From positions 1-38,986 of the forward strand of contig BGOG01000020.1 of assembly GCA_003569125.1 (NCBI GenBank): a DNA stretch of 38,986 bases, given 5' to 3'. Shown piece by piece: positions 1 through 9,746 of this stretch (positions are counted from its first letter, which is position 1; every line of letters starts with the position of its first letter). A program made the position numbers and the translations under genes. The notes under the pieces are model-generated. The model had not been told where the DNA came from. It saw nothing but the letters and a program-made list of their open reading frames with translations, and searched no databases. The stretch comes from Acidimicrobiaceae bacterium. Its GTDB lineage: Bacteria > Actinomycetota > Acidimicrobiia > Acidimicrobiales > Ilumatobacteraceae.

Positions 1-787
1 AAAAGTGCAGTGAGCGCCCAGAAAAATATCTAAGAATTCAGTTCGCATGCCATTGGTCGCATAGTCAATTACTCGGGGGTGCTTTGAGACAAACCGTTCT
101 TTTACGATCGCGCCCATCCGAAACACTGTGTAACCCATGTCGGCCAAAGTCTCTGCGGCAGCCACGTATGTATTGATTTCAGAATCTCGAAAATTATGAT
201 AAGACCAATCTCGAGATTTACTCCAATTTAATGGATCAGATTTAGACAGGAATGCACTGTCTCGAACATTCAGACACATTATTTTATCGTGTTTTGAAAT
301 GTTATTTCGTAATAGAAACTCCTCACCGATTCGCTCTTCGTCACTTGTGAAGCGTAGAGGGGATGGCTGTCGAACAATCCGAATTTATCTTCGCGAGTTG
401 ACTCTTGGTAAAAGTGGCTCCTTTTAGTTCTTTTGCTTATGTCATTTAAAAGCCACCCCCATTCGCCAGTCTTAAAATTGAACTCGCGTTTCCACATTTT
501 TTCTAGCGCTAAATTGCAACTTTTTATAGAAGTCGCACAGCCAATATCCAAATTGCGAGACTTTGATCGTTTTTTCATCGCTCTAATTCTCAATACGCTT
601 ATTTCGGTGTTGAAAGCAAAGTGTCCTAGCCTGTCATTTATGATTGGGTGGATGTTGACCCGAATGACTCGAGAGAGCAGCAACAGCAAACCTACGTAAA
701 TGAGCGCAAATGGCAGTAAAAGTAATTTTTTGTACCCATAACCTGAGCAACTCTGATTTTCTGCAGAAGTTTGCCCTTAAGACTCAT
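1..787 (-). CDS. TIGR04372-type glycosyltransferase, N-terminal part, truncated by the window edge, frameshifted
   Basis: The protein starts near 787 (a start at 877 is possible) and runs off the left edge. A hydrophobic segment (LLLLPFALIYVGLLLLL) lies near the N terminus, followed by NIHPIINDRLGHFAFNTE and then, at 1-300, CLNVRDSAFLSK, DWSYHNFRDSEINTY and a stretch ending NGMRTEFLDIFLGAHC. From memory these resemble the TIGR04372 family, putative glycosyltransferases of cell-surface glycan loci. The frame breaks twice, at an A run (about 727-732) and at a C run (about 359-362 on the plus strand). Joining the pieces across these homopolymers gives a smooth protein, so indel errors are more likely than real decay. 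It is divergent from terC. The substrate cannot be told from sequence. Confidence 0.68.
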
Positions 788-949
788 TCGGCGAATTCTA
801 GTTGTGACGGATGATGGTTGCTGATTACGTTGCGAACGTTTTAGAATGTCCACATAGCCCGACTTGCCGATTGGCAAGCGATCATCGGGGGAAGTAAAAC
901 CGAAACAAAAGTTTCTGGTTCATCACCCGAAAGGTCAAACGAGTTACAC

Positions 950-1930
950 ATGTTCAATATGTTCGTTACATCCGCCGAAGAAAGTAAGAAGTTTGTTGAC
1001 GTCGTAATCCCATGGTGGGGTTGGGAGATGTTGATCGCGGTATTCGTTGTGCGTTATTGTTCGACCTGCTGTTGCGCCATAGAACAGCACATGTTGTCGA
1101 GCCCAAAGAGGCGCTTCAGCAAACTGCTTTGTGGCTCACACTCGGCTTGGTTTCACCGGCGTTATCTATGCAATGTTCAAGGGACAGGCGAAGGCACGTC
1201 AGCGGCCGTCGAATACCTTTCGGGCTACCTAATTGAATACAGCCTTTCAATCGACAACGTTTTCGTGTGGGCAATGATTTTTGTCCACTTCAAGGTGCCC
1301 AACCAATACCAACATCGAACACTTTTTTGGGGAATATTTGGCGCACTAGTGATGCGATTTATTTTTATCGCGTTGGGAGTGCAGGTGATCACCCGTTTGA
1401 GCCGCTGTTGGTGGTGTTTGGAGTTTTCTGATCTACACGGGAATAAAAATTATGAGAAGTGGTGACAAAGAGTCGAATCCGTCCGAGATGCGAACGATGA
1501 AGCTATTCGTAAATTCGTCCCATCTGTCGACCAATACGACGGACAAAAAATGTTTACACGCGTAAATGGCCGACGACTAGCGACTCCGCTGCTTGCAGTG
1601 CTCGTGCTGGTCGAAGTTTCGGATGTCGTGTTCGCCGTTGACTCGGTGCCAGCAGTTCTGGCCGTGAGCCGCGAGCAATTTATCGTCTTCGCCTCTAACG
1701 CGTTTGCGATTCTTGGCTTGCGATCGCTTTATTTCGTGCTCGCCGACATGCGTGAGCGTTTCGTTTATATGCCACTGACAATTTCGTCGTTGCTGATCTT
1801 CGTCGGTATCAAAATGTCGGTAGGTATTTGGTATCACATACCGACAGTTTGGTCTCTTGGTGTAATTATTGGTTTGCTCGCCTTCGGTGTTGGCGCTTCT
1901 GTGCGCCACGACCATCGCAACAGAGGCTGA
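950..1930 (+). CDS. TerC-family integral membrane protein (frameshifted)
   Basis: TerC proteins are multi-pass membrane proteins linked to tellurium resistance and metal (Mn2+) export. The pieces lie in three frames: residues ending WWGWEMLIAVFVV, then FDLLLRHRTAHVVEPKEA, then YLIEYSLSIDNVFVWAMIF, then FLIYTG, and finally FTRVNGRRLATPLLAVLVLV with EVSDVVFAVDSVPAVLAVS. The two acidic membrane motifs (SIDNVFV and EVSDVVFAVDS) are the hallmark of the family. The total span fits the usual length of about 320 residues. At least three indels are needed (about 1055, 1140-1200 and 1410-1540). The start ATG at 950 opens directly into the expected N terminus. The 5' region holds a possible Mn-riboswitch-like leader (see findings). 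Confidence 0.85.
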
Positions 1931-1957
1931 ATAACACTTATCAACTAGCCTTCGCTC

Positions 1958-3702
1958 GTGGCGATTGCGGATACAGATATTGAACGACTGCGCGAGTCGG
2001 TGTCGATTATCGACACGATTCAGGGATATGTGCAGTTGCGTCGCGTGGGTCGCAACTGGGTTGGGCTTTGTCCGTTTCATGCCGAGAAATCCGGCTCGTT
2101 CAATGTTCGTGAAGAAACTCGCCGTTACAAGTGTTTCGGCTGTGGAGCGTCGGGCGATGTGTTCAAGTTCATCCAAGAAATTGAGCACCTTGACTTCGTC
2201 GGCGCAATTGAACACATCGCGGGCAAAGCCGGATATCAACTCACATATACGACTGGTGGGCAAAGCAAAGATCGGCAACGCTCAAAACAATTAACCGAAA
2301 TCATGTCGCAAGCCGTCGAGTGGTATCACAACCGACTTTTGACGGCGCCCGATGCGCGAGTGGCACGAGAATACTTGCGCGATCGAGGTTTGTCGGGCGA
2401 TGTTGCGCGCGAGTTCAAACTTGGTTGGGCACCAGACGACTGGGATGCATTGTCGCGCGACCTTGGCGTGTCGATCGACTTGTTGCGCGAAACAGGTCTC
2501 GGGTTCGTCAACAAACGAGGCAAGGCGCAAGATTCGTTCGCGCGCGAGTGATGTTTCCGATTTTTCGTGATTCGGGTGAGCCCGTTGCGTTCGGCGGGCG
2601 AATTCTGCCCGGCAGCACTGATCCTGCGAAATATAAAAACTCGCCAGAGACGGCGATCTACGCAAAATCTAAAACGCTATATGGGTTGAATTGGGCGAAA
2701 GCCGAAGTCGTCACGGCCGATGAAGTAATAGTTTGTGAGGGATACACCGATGTGATCGGTTTTCAACGCTCTGGCATAAAACGCGCTGTCGCCACGTGCG
2801 GTACTGCGCTGACCGAAGATCACGTTCGACTATTGAAGCGATTCGCGACGAAAGTCGTCTTGGCATTTGATGCCGATAACGCGGGGCAAGGTGCGGCCGA
2901 AAGATTTTATGAATGGGAGAAGAGATACAAAGTGCAGGTCAGCGTCGCTCATTTTCCGCAAGGCAAAGATCCGGGTGATTTAGCGAACAGCGACCCAACA
3001 GCCCTAGCGAGTGCAGTCGCGAACGCTCAACCGTTTTTAGGTTTTCGATTGCAACGAGTTCTTGACGGAGGATCTCTCGTCTCACCAGAAGCGCGCTCGC
3101 GCACAGCCGAGCAGGCAATGGCCGTGATCAACGAACATCCCGACACGAATGTGCGAAAACTTTATGCGGGTCAAGTGGCGACTCATGTAGGTATGCCTGT
3201 TGTTGATTTCGTGCGGCTTGCCGAGCGCGGAATCAAAAACCCAACTATCAATATTCCGGCAGCGGCAAATTCGCGTCGTAGCGAATCAGCAGAGTTTGTA
3301 GTTTTGGCGTTGATGTTTTCTCAGTGGGAGATAATCGCCAATTGGTTATCAGAAGCACTATTCGTAGATGAGATATATCGGCGGGCCTTTCTTGCCGTAG
3401 CCCAGGCCGAGGGAGACGTCACGAAAGCCCTAGAACTAGCCGATCCAGAGGCGCGCGAAGTTTTAGAGCGGGCCGCGGTTGCAGATGTAGAGACTCAGCC
3501 GATTCGCGAAGCCTGGAACCTGCTTTCTGCGGCGGTGCGTCGAGAACTTGCGCATCGAGTGACAATCACCGACCCAGAGCAGATTCGTGTTGACAGGTCG
3601 GCGAGATTGTTGCTTGAAAATCTTGAGGTCCCAAATATGGCAGAATCTTCGGCAGAGCAATTATTGGGTTGGTTAAATAATCGGGTGGGGGAACACGAAT
3701 GA
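1958..3702 (+). CDS. dnaG: DNA primase DnaG (one frameshift)
   Basis: DnaG makes RNA primers at the replication fork. The start is GTG at 1958. The CHC2 zinc-binding domain is intact with Cys38, His41, Cys59 and Cys62 (LCPFH and YKCFGCG). The Toprim core follows with VCEGYTDVIGF and VLAFDADNAGQGAA. The last ~200 residues form the less conserved, helicase-interacting region. The frame changes once near 2535-2550, in an alternating GCGC stretch: DSFA joins onto RVMFPIFRDSGEPVAFGGR. The combined length, about 580 residues, is normal for the family. The stop overlaps the sigma-factor start by ATGA at 3699-3702, so the two genes are translationally coupled. This matches the widespread dnaG-rpoD arrangement, here without rpsU. 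Confidence 0.95.
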
Positions 3703-4643
3703 CGTCATCGTCAACAAGAGACACTCTTGGGTCCGACTCTGTTCGCCTTTACTTAAATGAGATCGGACATGTCGATCTTTTGTCCGCGGACGAAGAAAAA
3801 GATCTTGGTAAAAAATTAAAGCAGGCATTGTCGCCCAAGAAAAACTTCATCACGCCGCGGATAAGTTAGATTTTCGGGTCGTCGTCGATTGCAGCGCACA
3901 GTCAAGGATGGCGAAAAAGCGAAGATCATATGGTCAGGGCAAACCTGCGTCTCGTTGTCTCAATCGCGCGTCGCTATGACCGAAAAGAATTACAACTCGC
4001 CGATTTAATTCAAGAAGGCAACATTGGATTAATGCACGCCGCGACAAATACGACTATGAAAAAGGTTTCAGTTCTCGACCTATGCGACGTGGTGGATTCG
4101 TCAGTCAATGACTCGAGCGTTGGCAGACCAAGGTCGAAATATTCGCATCCCCGGTCACATGATGGAGATCGTCAACCGTGTGCAGCGCTCTGAGCGCGAT
4201 CTGACGAGTGAGCTTCGACGCAACCCGACGCCAGAAGAAGTTGCGGCGCGTTGCAGCCTCTCGGTTGAAAAACTATTGGAAATAATGCACTCGCGATACC
4301 TACGACAAGCCTGGACGCCCCAGTTGGACACAATACCGACGACTTGACTGTTGGTGACACGATCGCCGATAGCGACGAAAACGATCCGCTTGGAGCCACC
4401 GAGAAAAGTCAACTGCATGATGCAGTCGAGCAAACGCTAAAAGACTTGCCACCGCGCGAACAAGAAATAGTTGCGATGCGTTTTGGCATCGGAGAACACA
4501 AACGTATTTACACGCTTGAGAGAGTCGCTGAAAAAATGCATGTGACCAGAGAGAGCGTGCGACAGATCGAGCAAAAGACTTTGGCACGGATGCGTCACCC
4601 TCACAACAGTGCCAACCTGCGCGCTTTCTTCGAAGATAAATAA
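3699..4643 (+). CDS. rpoD: Sigma-70 family RNA polymerase sigma factor, primary type (several frameshifts)
   Basis: The ATG at 3699 overlaps the dnaG stop. Region 1.2 is seen as [21 protein letters not shown], region 2 as [20 protein letters not shown] with [15 protein letters not shown], then [20 protein letters not shown] and [13 protein letters not shown], region 3 as [17 protein letters not shown], and region 4 as [17 protein letters not shown] with the helix-turn-helix [20 protein letters not shown]. Reading through needs shifts at about 3830-3920, 4035-4070 and 4290-4340. About 315 residues with no region 1.1 makes it short. Position behind dnaG and the near-canonical region 2 favour the housekeeping sigma; a group 2 sigma is the alternative. 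The many breaks in an essential gene argue for sequence error. Confidence 0.85.
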
Positions 4644-4649
4644 CTGGTT

Positions 4650-5819
4650 CTAAATAGTTAGATCTACCACTGGCTCCCATTTGCGCGAAGTCCAAGAGTT
4701 GATTAGCGCCTGTTGCACGCTGACAACATCGACGGCTTCTTTGAACCCAGGAGAATATGTCTTGCCTGTTGCCAAGGCATTCATAAAGTTCAGATCTTCG
4801 ATTGCCACGAGGTCTTCGAAGCCGATCGCGTTGGCCATGCCCGGGGCAAATGCACCGTGAAACGGAAACCGATCTCCACCGAAGATTGTTTTGTATCCGG
4901 TATTGACGCCTTCTTATCGTTTGTAAAACTGTAATTCGTTTAGTTTTTCGAGATTCCAAGACAGTGATCCCTCGGTTCCGTAAACCTCAAATGCTTTTGA
5001 CTTTCAGGACCGACCATCGACCGACTTGTTTCGAAGTTCCTGTTGCACCATTTTCGAAGTTGCACAACATCGATGCGAAATCTTCGTTTTCTACTTCGCC
5101 TTTTGGGTCGGTGGCTTTGCCTCGACCGTAATGACTAGCAGCGCCACTTGGCAATGGTCGATGAGTGATCGTATTGTTTTTCATGCCGGTTACTTCTGAA
5201 ATACCGCCAACCAAAAAGTGAGCGAGCGAAACTGAGTGGCTGAGAATATCGCTCGTCACGCCGACGTAACCTGCCTGTGCAAATTTGAATCGCCAAGTCA
5301 GCAACCCAAGTTCGTCGCTGCCATACATCGACAAGAATCTGCCGCGATAATGAGTGAGCGTCCGATCGCTCCGCTCGCGATCAACTCGCGCGCGTGAATA
5401 ACCAATGGCGACCACAGATAGTTGTAGCCGACACCAGTCGGCGTTGAATGTTTTTTTGGCGATGTTGTAGGCCTCAACTGTTTGTGCTGGCGTGCACCGA
5501 TTGGTTTTTCACTAAAAATTGCTTTTCCTGCAGCAGCTGCTGCCGCAATCATCGGCACATGCAACATATTTGGAGCGGTAACCCAAACAGCGTCCACATC
5601 TTTTGCCGAAACTGCTTCTTCAAAACCAGCCACTGCGCGCGCAAAACCAAAATCGTTGACTGCTCTGTCGCGACGGCTTTGTTCGACATCTGCACAGACC
5701 ACGAGTTCTGGTTTGAACTCTGCATCTGGAAACAGCGAGGAGATTCGCAAAGCGGCACGACTGTGGGCTTGACCCATCCATCCGAGGCCCAATACAGCAA
5801 TACCGATTCGTTTTTTCAT
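4650..5819 (-). CDS. Gfo/Idh/MocA family oxidoreductase (frameshifted)
   Basis: This is an NAD(P)-dependent sugar or inositol dehydrogenase, last gene of the iolC-iolB operon. The N terminus shows the Rossmann signature GIAVLGLGWMGQAHSR and the EKP motif (AIFSEKPIG) with the catalytic lysine. The C-terminal part, in other frames, gives VYGTEGSLSWNLEKLNELQF, GGDRFPFHGAFAPGMANAIG and a tail ending SRKWEPVVDLTI. The full length is about 389 residues, as expected for this larger subgroup. Breaks lie near 5450, 5340, 5020 and 4915. Members of this subgroup occur often in inositol clusters, probably for oxidising inositol isomers or related ketoses. The exact substrate is not visible in the sequence. 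Confidence 0.85.
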
Positions 5820-5861
5820 TTTCTTCTCCGTTGTGTTTAGTTATTAAGTTGTTTTTCTGAA

Positions 5862-6773
5862 TTAATTGCTGACTCGACCGCGAGCAGAGGTCATCGGCAC
5901 GCGCGGGTCAATTTGTTGCGTCTTCCACTCGTCACGAATCCAGTGATGACTCGGATCATCGCAGAATGCCATCGTTCGATCTTCGGCAGGGCCAGCCAAA
6001 ACATTCAAGAAATACATCGGGTACTCTGGCGCGGCAATTGAAGGCCCGTGATAGCCAGCAGGCAAAATGTAAACATCACCATCGCTGAGCGTGACCGTGT
6101 CGTCGACAGAACCATCGACTGTGTATGCATGAAAGTAGCCTCGGCCCTCGGAGGAACCGTGATCTGATTGTTGTTTGCCGATTCTGAAGTAATAGATCTC
6201 TTCGTTCATATTCGGACAACCGGCGATGCCGTCATGTCGATGTGGCGGCCACGAAGACCAATTTCCGCCAGGTGTGAGAACTTCGCAGATGATTATTCTG
6301 TCGGCACCTTGAAATGAATCTGGTGTGGCGATGTTGTTGACCTGACGAGTGGCGAACCCCGCACCGCGCGGCTCAACCGGCACGGTGCCGGCCAAACCGT
6401 GGTGAGCGGGAAACTCTTTTGTGGCCATGGATGTGCACACGGCAACTTCGCCAGCGTCAGCCGACAGCGAGAATTTAGAGCCAACGGGGGCGTAGAACCA
6501 ATCTGCAACTGCAGCAAATACTCCAGGTCGGCCTGCAAGCGAGTATTTCTTGTCTTTGCAATTCACACTCGCCGAAATCGCCGAGAGCGGAATAATCACC
6601 GCTTCACGATTGTTGAGATCAATTTCGACCGTGTTGTTTTTGGTCATGCTCGAAAAGTCGTAGACATCAATTCCGCAATATGTCCAACCTGCAGTTTTCG
6701 CGTCCAATGAAACTGGTCGGGTTTCGCGACGAAGTGAACCCTGCGGGTAATACCAACTTGATGTTTTGCCCAT
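5862..6773 (-). CDS. iolB: 5-deoxy-glucuronate isomerase IolB
   Basis: IolB converts 5-deoxy-D-glucuronate to 2-deoxy-5-keto-D-gluconate in myo-inositol catabolism. The intact 303-residue frame begins MGKTSSWYYPQGSL and has the bicupin layout. The metal-site motif is present in order: WPPHRHDG, NMNEEIYYFRI and AGYHGPSIAAPEYPMYFLNV, giving His, His, Glu and His ligands. The C terminus, MAFCDDPSHHWIRDEW, is typical of the family. It lies 17 bp downstream of the Cgl0159-type gene and 42 bp upstream of the dehydrogenase at 5819, in one minus-strand operon. Length and motifs leave little room for another call. Confidence 0.95.
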   Translation of the reverse strand: MGKTSSWYYPQGSLRRETRPVSLDAKTAGWTYCGIDVYDFSSMTKNNTVEIDLNNREAVIIPLSAISASVNCKDKKYSLAGRPGVFAAVADWFYAPVGSKFSLSADAGEVAVCTSMATKEFPAHHGLAGTVPVEPRGAGFATRQVNNIATPDSFQGADRIIICEVLTPGGNWSSWPPHRHDGIAGCPNMNEEIYYFRIGKQQSDHGSSEGRGYFHAYTVDGSVDDTVTLSDGDVYILPAGYHGPSIAAPEYPMYFLNVLAGPAEDRTMAFCDDPSHHWIRDEWKTQQIDPRVPMTSARGRVSN

Positions 6774-6790
6774 TTTATTTGGTGACGCCT

Positions 6791-7690
6791 CTACTTAGTT
6801 GCGCCGTGCACGAGTTGCGCTGCTCGGTCAATGGCTTTTTCGACGTCATCATCATATGGAAATAGTAACGGTCGACCCGCGACTAATCCGATTACGTTGG
6901 GTATTTTCATTGCATCGGACCATTGACTAAAAGTTGCATCCAAATTTTCGCCTGGGTCGCCACCCAACAACAAAATCGGCAATGTCGTTGAACCACCCAA
7001 AGATTTATGGCTCGTCCATGCAGGAAGCTTGAGCCAGGTCAAACCAGAGTAAGAACCGAGACCTGCGGCGATCGAGATAATTTTGTCGAGTCTGTCTGTG
7101 GAGCGATCAAGCATCGGCAAACCATTCACATCTTTCGTGTACGGCAAAGGTTCGACCAAGCAGACGATGTTTCTCTCGGCCAACAATCGCATCGCGTCGA
7201 CGACGTATTCAATCGTTTTACCGACGCCCGCATCGGTATTTTCGATTCGCAATAATACTTTGCCGCCGTCAAGGCCAAGCGACGCAATGTGGTCGGCGTC
7301 GTATGCCGTCATCGGGTCATCAAGTCCCCACATTGAGCCGAGATATCCGCCACGGTTCATCGTGCCGAAAATAAGTTTCGACTCGAGGGCTCCAAGCCAA
7401 GCAAGTTCTTCGACAATGTCTGCGCTTGCCAATAAACCGTCTACCAATGGATTGCTCAAACTTCGTGTCAGCCGATCTAGCAATGAATACCTGTCGGCGA
7501 TTGCGAATGGATTATTTCCTGCGGCGATTATGCCCCTCGCGGTGTGATCGGCGGCAACGATCAACAACCTGCCATCTTTTCCGATTAGTTTTCGCCGTTT
7601 GCGATTCGAGACTGCGTCTACAAATGATTGCGGAGCGCGCACTCGCGCATCAAGAAGATCTTGGTATCTCTTTTGTGTTAAAACCGTCAT
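6791..7690 (-). CDS. Cgl0159-family (beta/alpha)8 barrel protein, putative inositol-pathway aldolase
   Basis: The 299-residue intact protein has RLLIVAADHTARGI, LIFGTMNRGGYLGSMWGLDD, GLDGGKVLLRI, CLVEPLPYTKD and an end resembling LLFPYDDDVEKAIDRAAQLV. These features match the Cgl0159-like family of class-I-type barrels found beside iolC in Corynebacterium and other actinobacteria. Position between iolC and iolB, with no separate iolJ, suggests cleavage of 2-deoxy-5-keto-gluconate 6-phosphate to malonate semialdehyde and dihydroxyacetone phosphate; that step is inference. A paralogue lies at 18626-19504. The start ATG at 7690 is 34 bp after the iolC stop. Confidence 0.82.
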   Translation of the reverse strand: MTVLTQKRYQDLLDARVRAPQSFVDAVSNRKRRKLIGKDGRLLIVAADHTARGIIAAGNNPFAIADRYSLLDRLTRSLSNPLVDGLLASADIVEELAWLGALESKLIFGTMNRGGYLGSMWGLDDPMTAYDADHIASLGLDGGKVLLRIENTDAGVGKTIEYVVDAMRLLAERNIVCLVEPLPYTKDVNGLPMLDRSTDRLDKIISIAAGLGSYSGLTWLKLPAWTSHKSLGGSTTLPILLLGGDPGENLDATFSQWSDAMKIPNVIGLVAGRPLLFPYDDDVEKAIDRAAQLVHGATK

Positions 7691-7698
7691 AATTTAGC

Positions 7699-7729
7699 CA
7701 GTTTCTTCAGTTTCTTCAGTGTCTTCAGT
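7699..7729. repeat. Short 9-bp tandem repeat at the iolC stop
   Basis: Three near-identical copies of CAGTTTCTT (the third is CAGTGTCTT) run head to tail and finish with another CAGTT. They cover the last codons of iolC and the 34-bp gap to the next gene. This looks like slipped-strand expansion; no function is evident. Confidence 0.7.
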
Positions 7730-8678
7730 TAGCAGTTTTTGTTTGGTCAGCAATAAAAGATCGCAAAACTTGATCAGTTGGCATCGCATCAGCACAAGTA
7801 AGTTTTGTCGCAACATATGCACCAGCAGCATTGGCGAACTCGCCAATTTCGCGAATTGACCAATTATGAATCAGACCGTGCGAAAGCGCACCACCGAATG
7901 CATCACCCGAGCCGAGACCGCACACAAGTTTGATCTTGAGCGGCGCAATTCGAATTCGTTCTTCGGCGGTCGCCAGCATTACACCTTCGGCGCCGAGTTT
8001 GACTATTGCGAGTGATACGCCATCGGTGAGAAACTTGTCGGCAATCTTGTCCGGGTCGGTTAGACCGATCGCCATCTCGCACTCGGCTTTATTGCCGACG
8101 ACAACCGAACAATGGGCGATTGCTGCTCGCGCGGCAACACCAGCGTCATCTTTCGAAGCCCAAAAACTTGGCCGATAGTCGAGATCAATCACCGTGTGTG
8201 TTTTGCGACTTCGTCGCGTGAGCCACTGCATCGACGATTTGGCCGTTTCGCCATGCGACAGCGCACAGCCACTCATCCAAAAAACTGCACAGTCATCGAT
8301 TAGCGAAGGCGGCACCGAGTCGGCGACGATCGTCGTATCGGGGGCATTTGGTTGGCGATGAAAAATAAGTTTCGGATCTTCAGGTGGGTCAAGAGCGGCG
8401 AGCACGACCGGGGTTAAACCATCTGGCTCACTCGTGACGTATTTAGTATCAACGTTCCAAGAGTTGAGTTTGTTGACGATGTATTGCCCGAGTGCGTCTG
8501 AGCCAACTTTTGTGAGCAGTACCGCGTGGTTGCCGAGTTTGGCTGCGGCAACTGCGACATTGCTGGGGCTGCCGCCGACACTCTTAGAAAAAGTTTGTTC
8601 GCTGCCGAATGACGCGCCAGCCTCGACGCCGTACAAGTCGATGCTGACTCGACCGACGGTGACGACAGTATTTTTCAT
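7725..8678 (-). CDS. iolC: 5-dehydro-2-deoxygluconokinase IolC
   Basis: IolC is a PfkB-family (ribokinase-like) kinase that phosphorylates 2-deoxy-5-keto-D-gluconate at position 6 with ATP. The 317-residue frame starts MKNTVVTVGRVSIDLYG, has the substrate-binding KSVGGSPSNVAVAAAKLG, and the anion-hole and catalytic-base motif CGLGSGDAFGGAL near residue 255. The aspartate of GSGD is the catalytic base in this family. The protein length is normal. It is the first gene of the minus-strand operon iolC, Cgl0159-type, iolB, dehydrogenase, and faces the divergent gene at 8748. A PfkB kinase of a related sugar acid is the only real alternative; the iol context decides. Confidence 0.92.
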   Translation of the reverse strand: MKNTVVTVGRVSIDLYGVEAGASFGSEQTFSKSVGGSPSNVAVAAAKLGNHAVLLTKVGSDALGQYIVNKLNSWNVDTKYVTSEPDGLTPVVLAALDPPEDPKLIFHRQPNAPDTTIVADSVPPSLIDDCAVFWMSGCALSHGETAKSSMQWLTRRSRKTHTVIDLDYRPSFWASKDDAGVAARAAIAHCSVVVGNKAECEMAIGLTDPDKIADKFLTDGVSLAIVKLGAEGVMLATAEERIRIAPLKIKLVCGLGSGDAFGGALSHGLIHNWSIREIGEFANAAGAYVATKLTCADAMPTDQVLRSFIADQTKTAN

Positions 8679-8747
8679 CGTGGATCAGTTTAAGCACTGA
8701 ACATCAAGTTTTTTGAATTGACAGTAGACAGCGAGTAGTTTTCTTGC
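8679..8747. promoter_or_regulatory. Divergent intergenic region between iolC and the 8748 dehydrogenase
   Basis: Sixty-nine bases must carry promoters for both divergent operons. A perfect TTGACA lies at 8718-8723 on the plus strand, but no convincing -10 box is at the usual distance. A small inverted repeat TCAA-N5-TTGA flanks a T run just upstream. The assignment rests mainly on layout. Confidence 0.35.
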
Positions 8748-9746
8748 ATGCGTATCGCGGTTTTTGGTGCTGGTCGAATGGCCGAGATTCGAATTGAAGA
8801 CATGGTCAAAGATTCCCGGATTAAAAACATTTCGGTAATCAATCGCTCACCCGAAAAAGCCGAATCGTTGAAGTCAAGATTTGGTATTGAGATCGTCTCC
8901 GAAAAAGATTTCAAGCCCCAAGATTTTGATTCGTATGTGATCACTACCGGCACTTCGCATCACGCCCAAGCACTTGACTTAGTTTTGGGGCCGAAGCGCA
9001 AGATTTTGTGCGAGAAGCCGATCGCTCTCGAGTTAAAAGACACTGATGCGGTTTTGGATCGTGCAAGAAAGGCTGGCGCCGAGATTCAAGTTGGATTTCA
9101 GCGACGATTTGATCCGCCAATTGCGAAAGCCAAGCAACTAATCGACAGCGGTTCGGTCGGCACGATGTATCACATTCGATTTATGTCGAACGATATTGAG
9201 CCATCGTCACGAGAATTTCTTGCTGGCAGCGGCGGAGTGTTTCGTGATCTTCATGTGCACGATTTTGACTTGGCCGAGTGGCTATGTGACGAACCGATAG
9301 CTGAGGTTTTTGCAACGCGCCGAGTTCGCGAGTTTCAGCAATATGCCGAGTTTGATGACGGCGATGTTTCGCTAATTCATGCGATGACAAAATCTGGTGT
9401 GCAAATCAGTATCTCAGGCACTCGTCACGACCCGCGCGGGCACGATGTGCGTTTTGAAGTGTTCGGCTCGAAAGATTCGTTGAGCGCGGGTCTTTCTCCG
9501 CGGACTCCACTCAATTTGCTCGATGCCGGGATCGAACTAAGCGCCTCGCCCTATACGGGTTTCGTCGACCGGTTCAGAGAAGCGTTCAGAGAAGAAACCA
9601 AGGCCTACATCGAATGGATTGCCGGTAATCGAACGAATCCGTGCCCACCAGATTCTGCACGCAGTGGAATCTGTGTAGCGATTGCCTGTGAAATCTCGGC
9701 AAGAGAAAAACGGGTTGTAAAGGTTGCTGAAGTCAGAGGGTCATGA
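8748..9746 (+). CDS. Gfo/Idh/MocA family oxidoreductase
   Basis: The 332-residue intact protein begins MRIAVFGAGRMAEIRIED, a Rossmann NAD(P) motif (GAGRMA). The catalytic lysine is in KILCEKPIALEL near residue 88. VGFQRRFDPPIAKAKQLI and the active-site helix DLHVHDFDLAEWLCDE (with the catalytic Asp/His pair) follow. All this is standard for inositol 2-dehydrogenase-like members. It starts the plus-strand operon 8748-11624 and overlaps the next gene by 4 bp (ATGA at 9743). It is probably an inositol or ring-sugar dehydrogenase; which isomer cannot be said. Confidence 0.88.
   Translation: MRIAVFGAGRMAEIRIEDMVKDSRIKNISVINRSPEKAESLKSRFGIEIVSEKDFKPQDFDSYVITTGTSHHAQALDLVLGPKRKILCEKPIALELKDTDAVLDRARKAGAEIQVGFQRRFDPPIAKAKQLIDSGSVGTMYHIRFMSNDIEPSSREFLAGSGGVFRDLHVHDFDLAEWLCDEPIAEVFATRRVREFQQYAEFDDGDVSLIHAMTKSGVQISISGTRHDPRGHDVRFEVFGSKDSLSAGLSPRTPLNLLDAGIELSASPYTGFVDRFREAFREETKAYIEWIAGNRTNPCPPDSARSGICVAIACEISAREKRVVKVAEVRGS

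Noticed and set aside
1-5819. Frame-broken genes treated as true pseudogenes
   Set aside because: Breaks occur in essential genes, at homopolymers, and rejoin into normal-length proteins, so indel errors are more likely.
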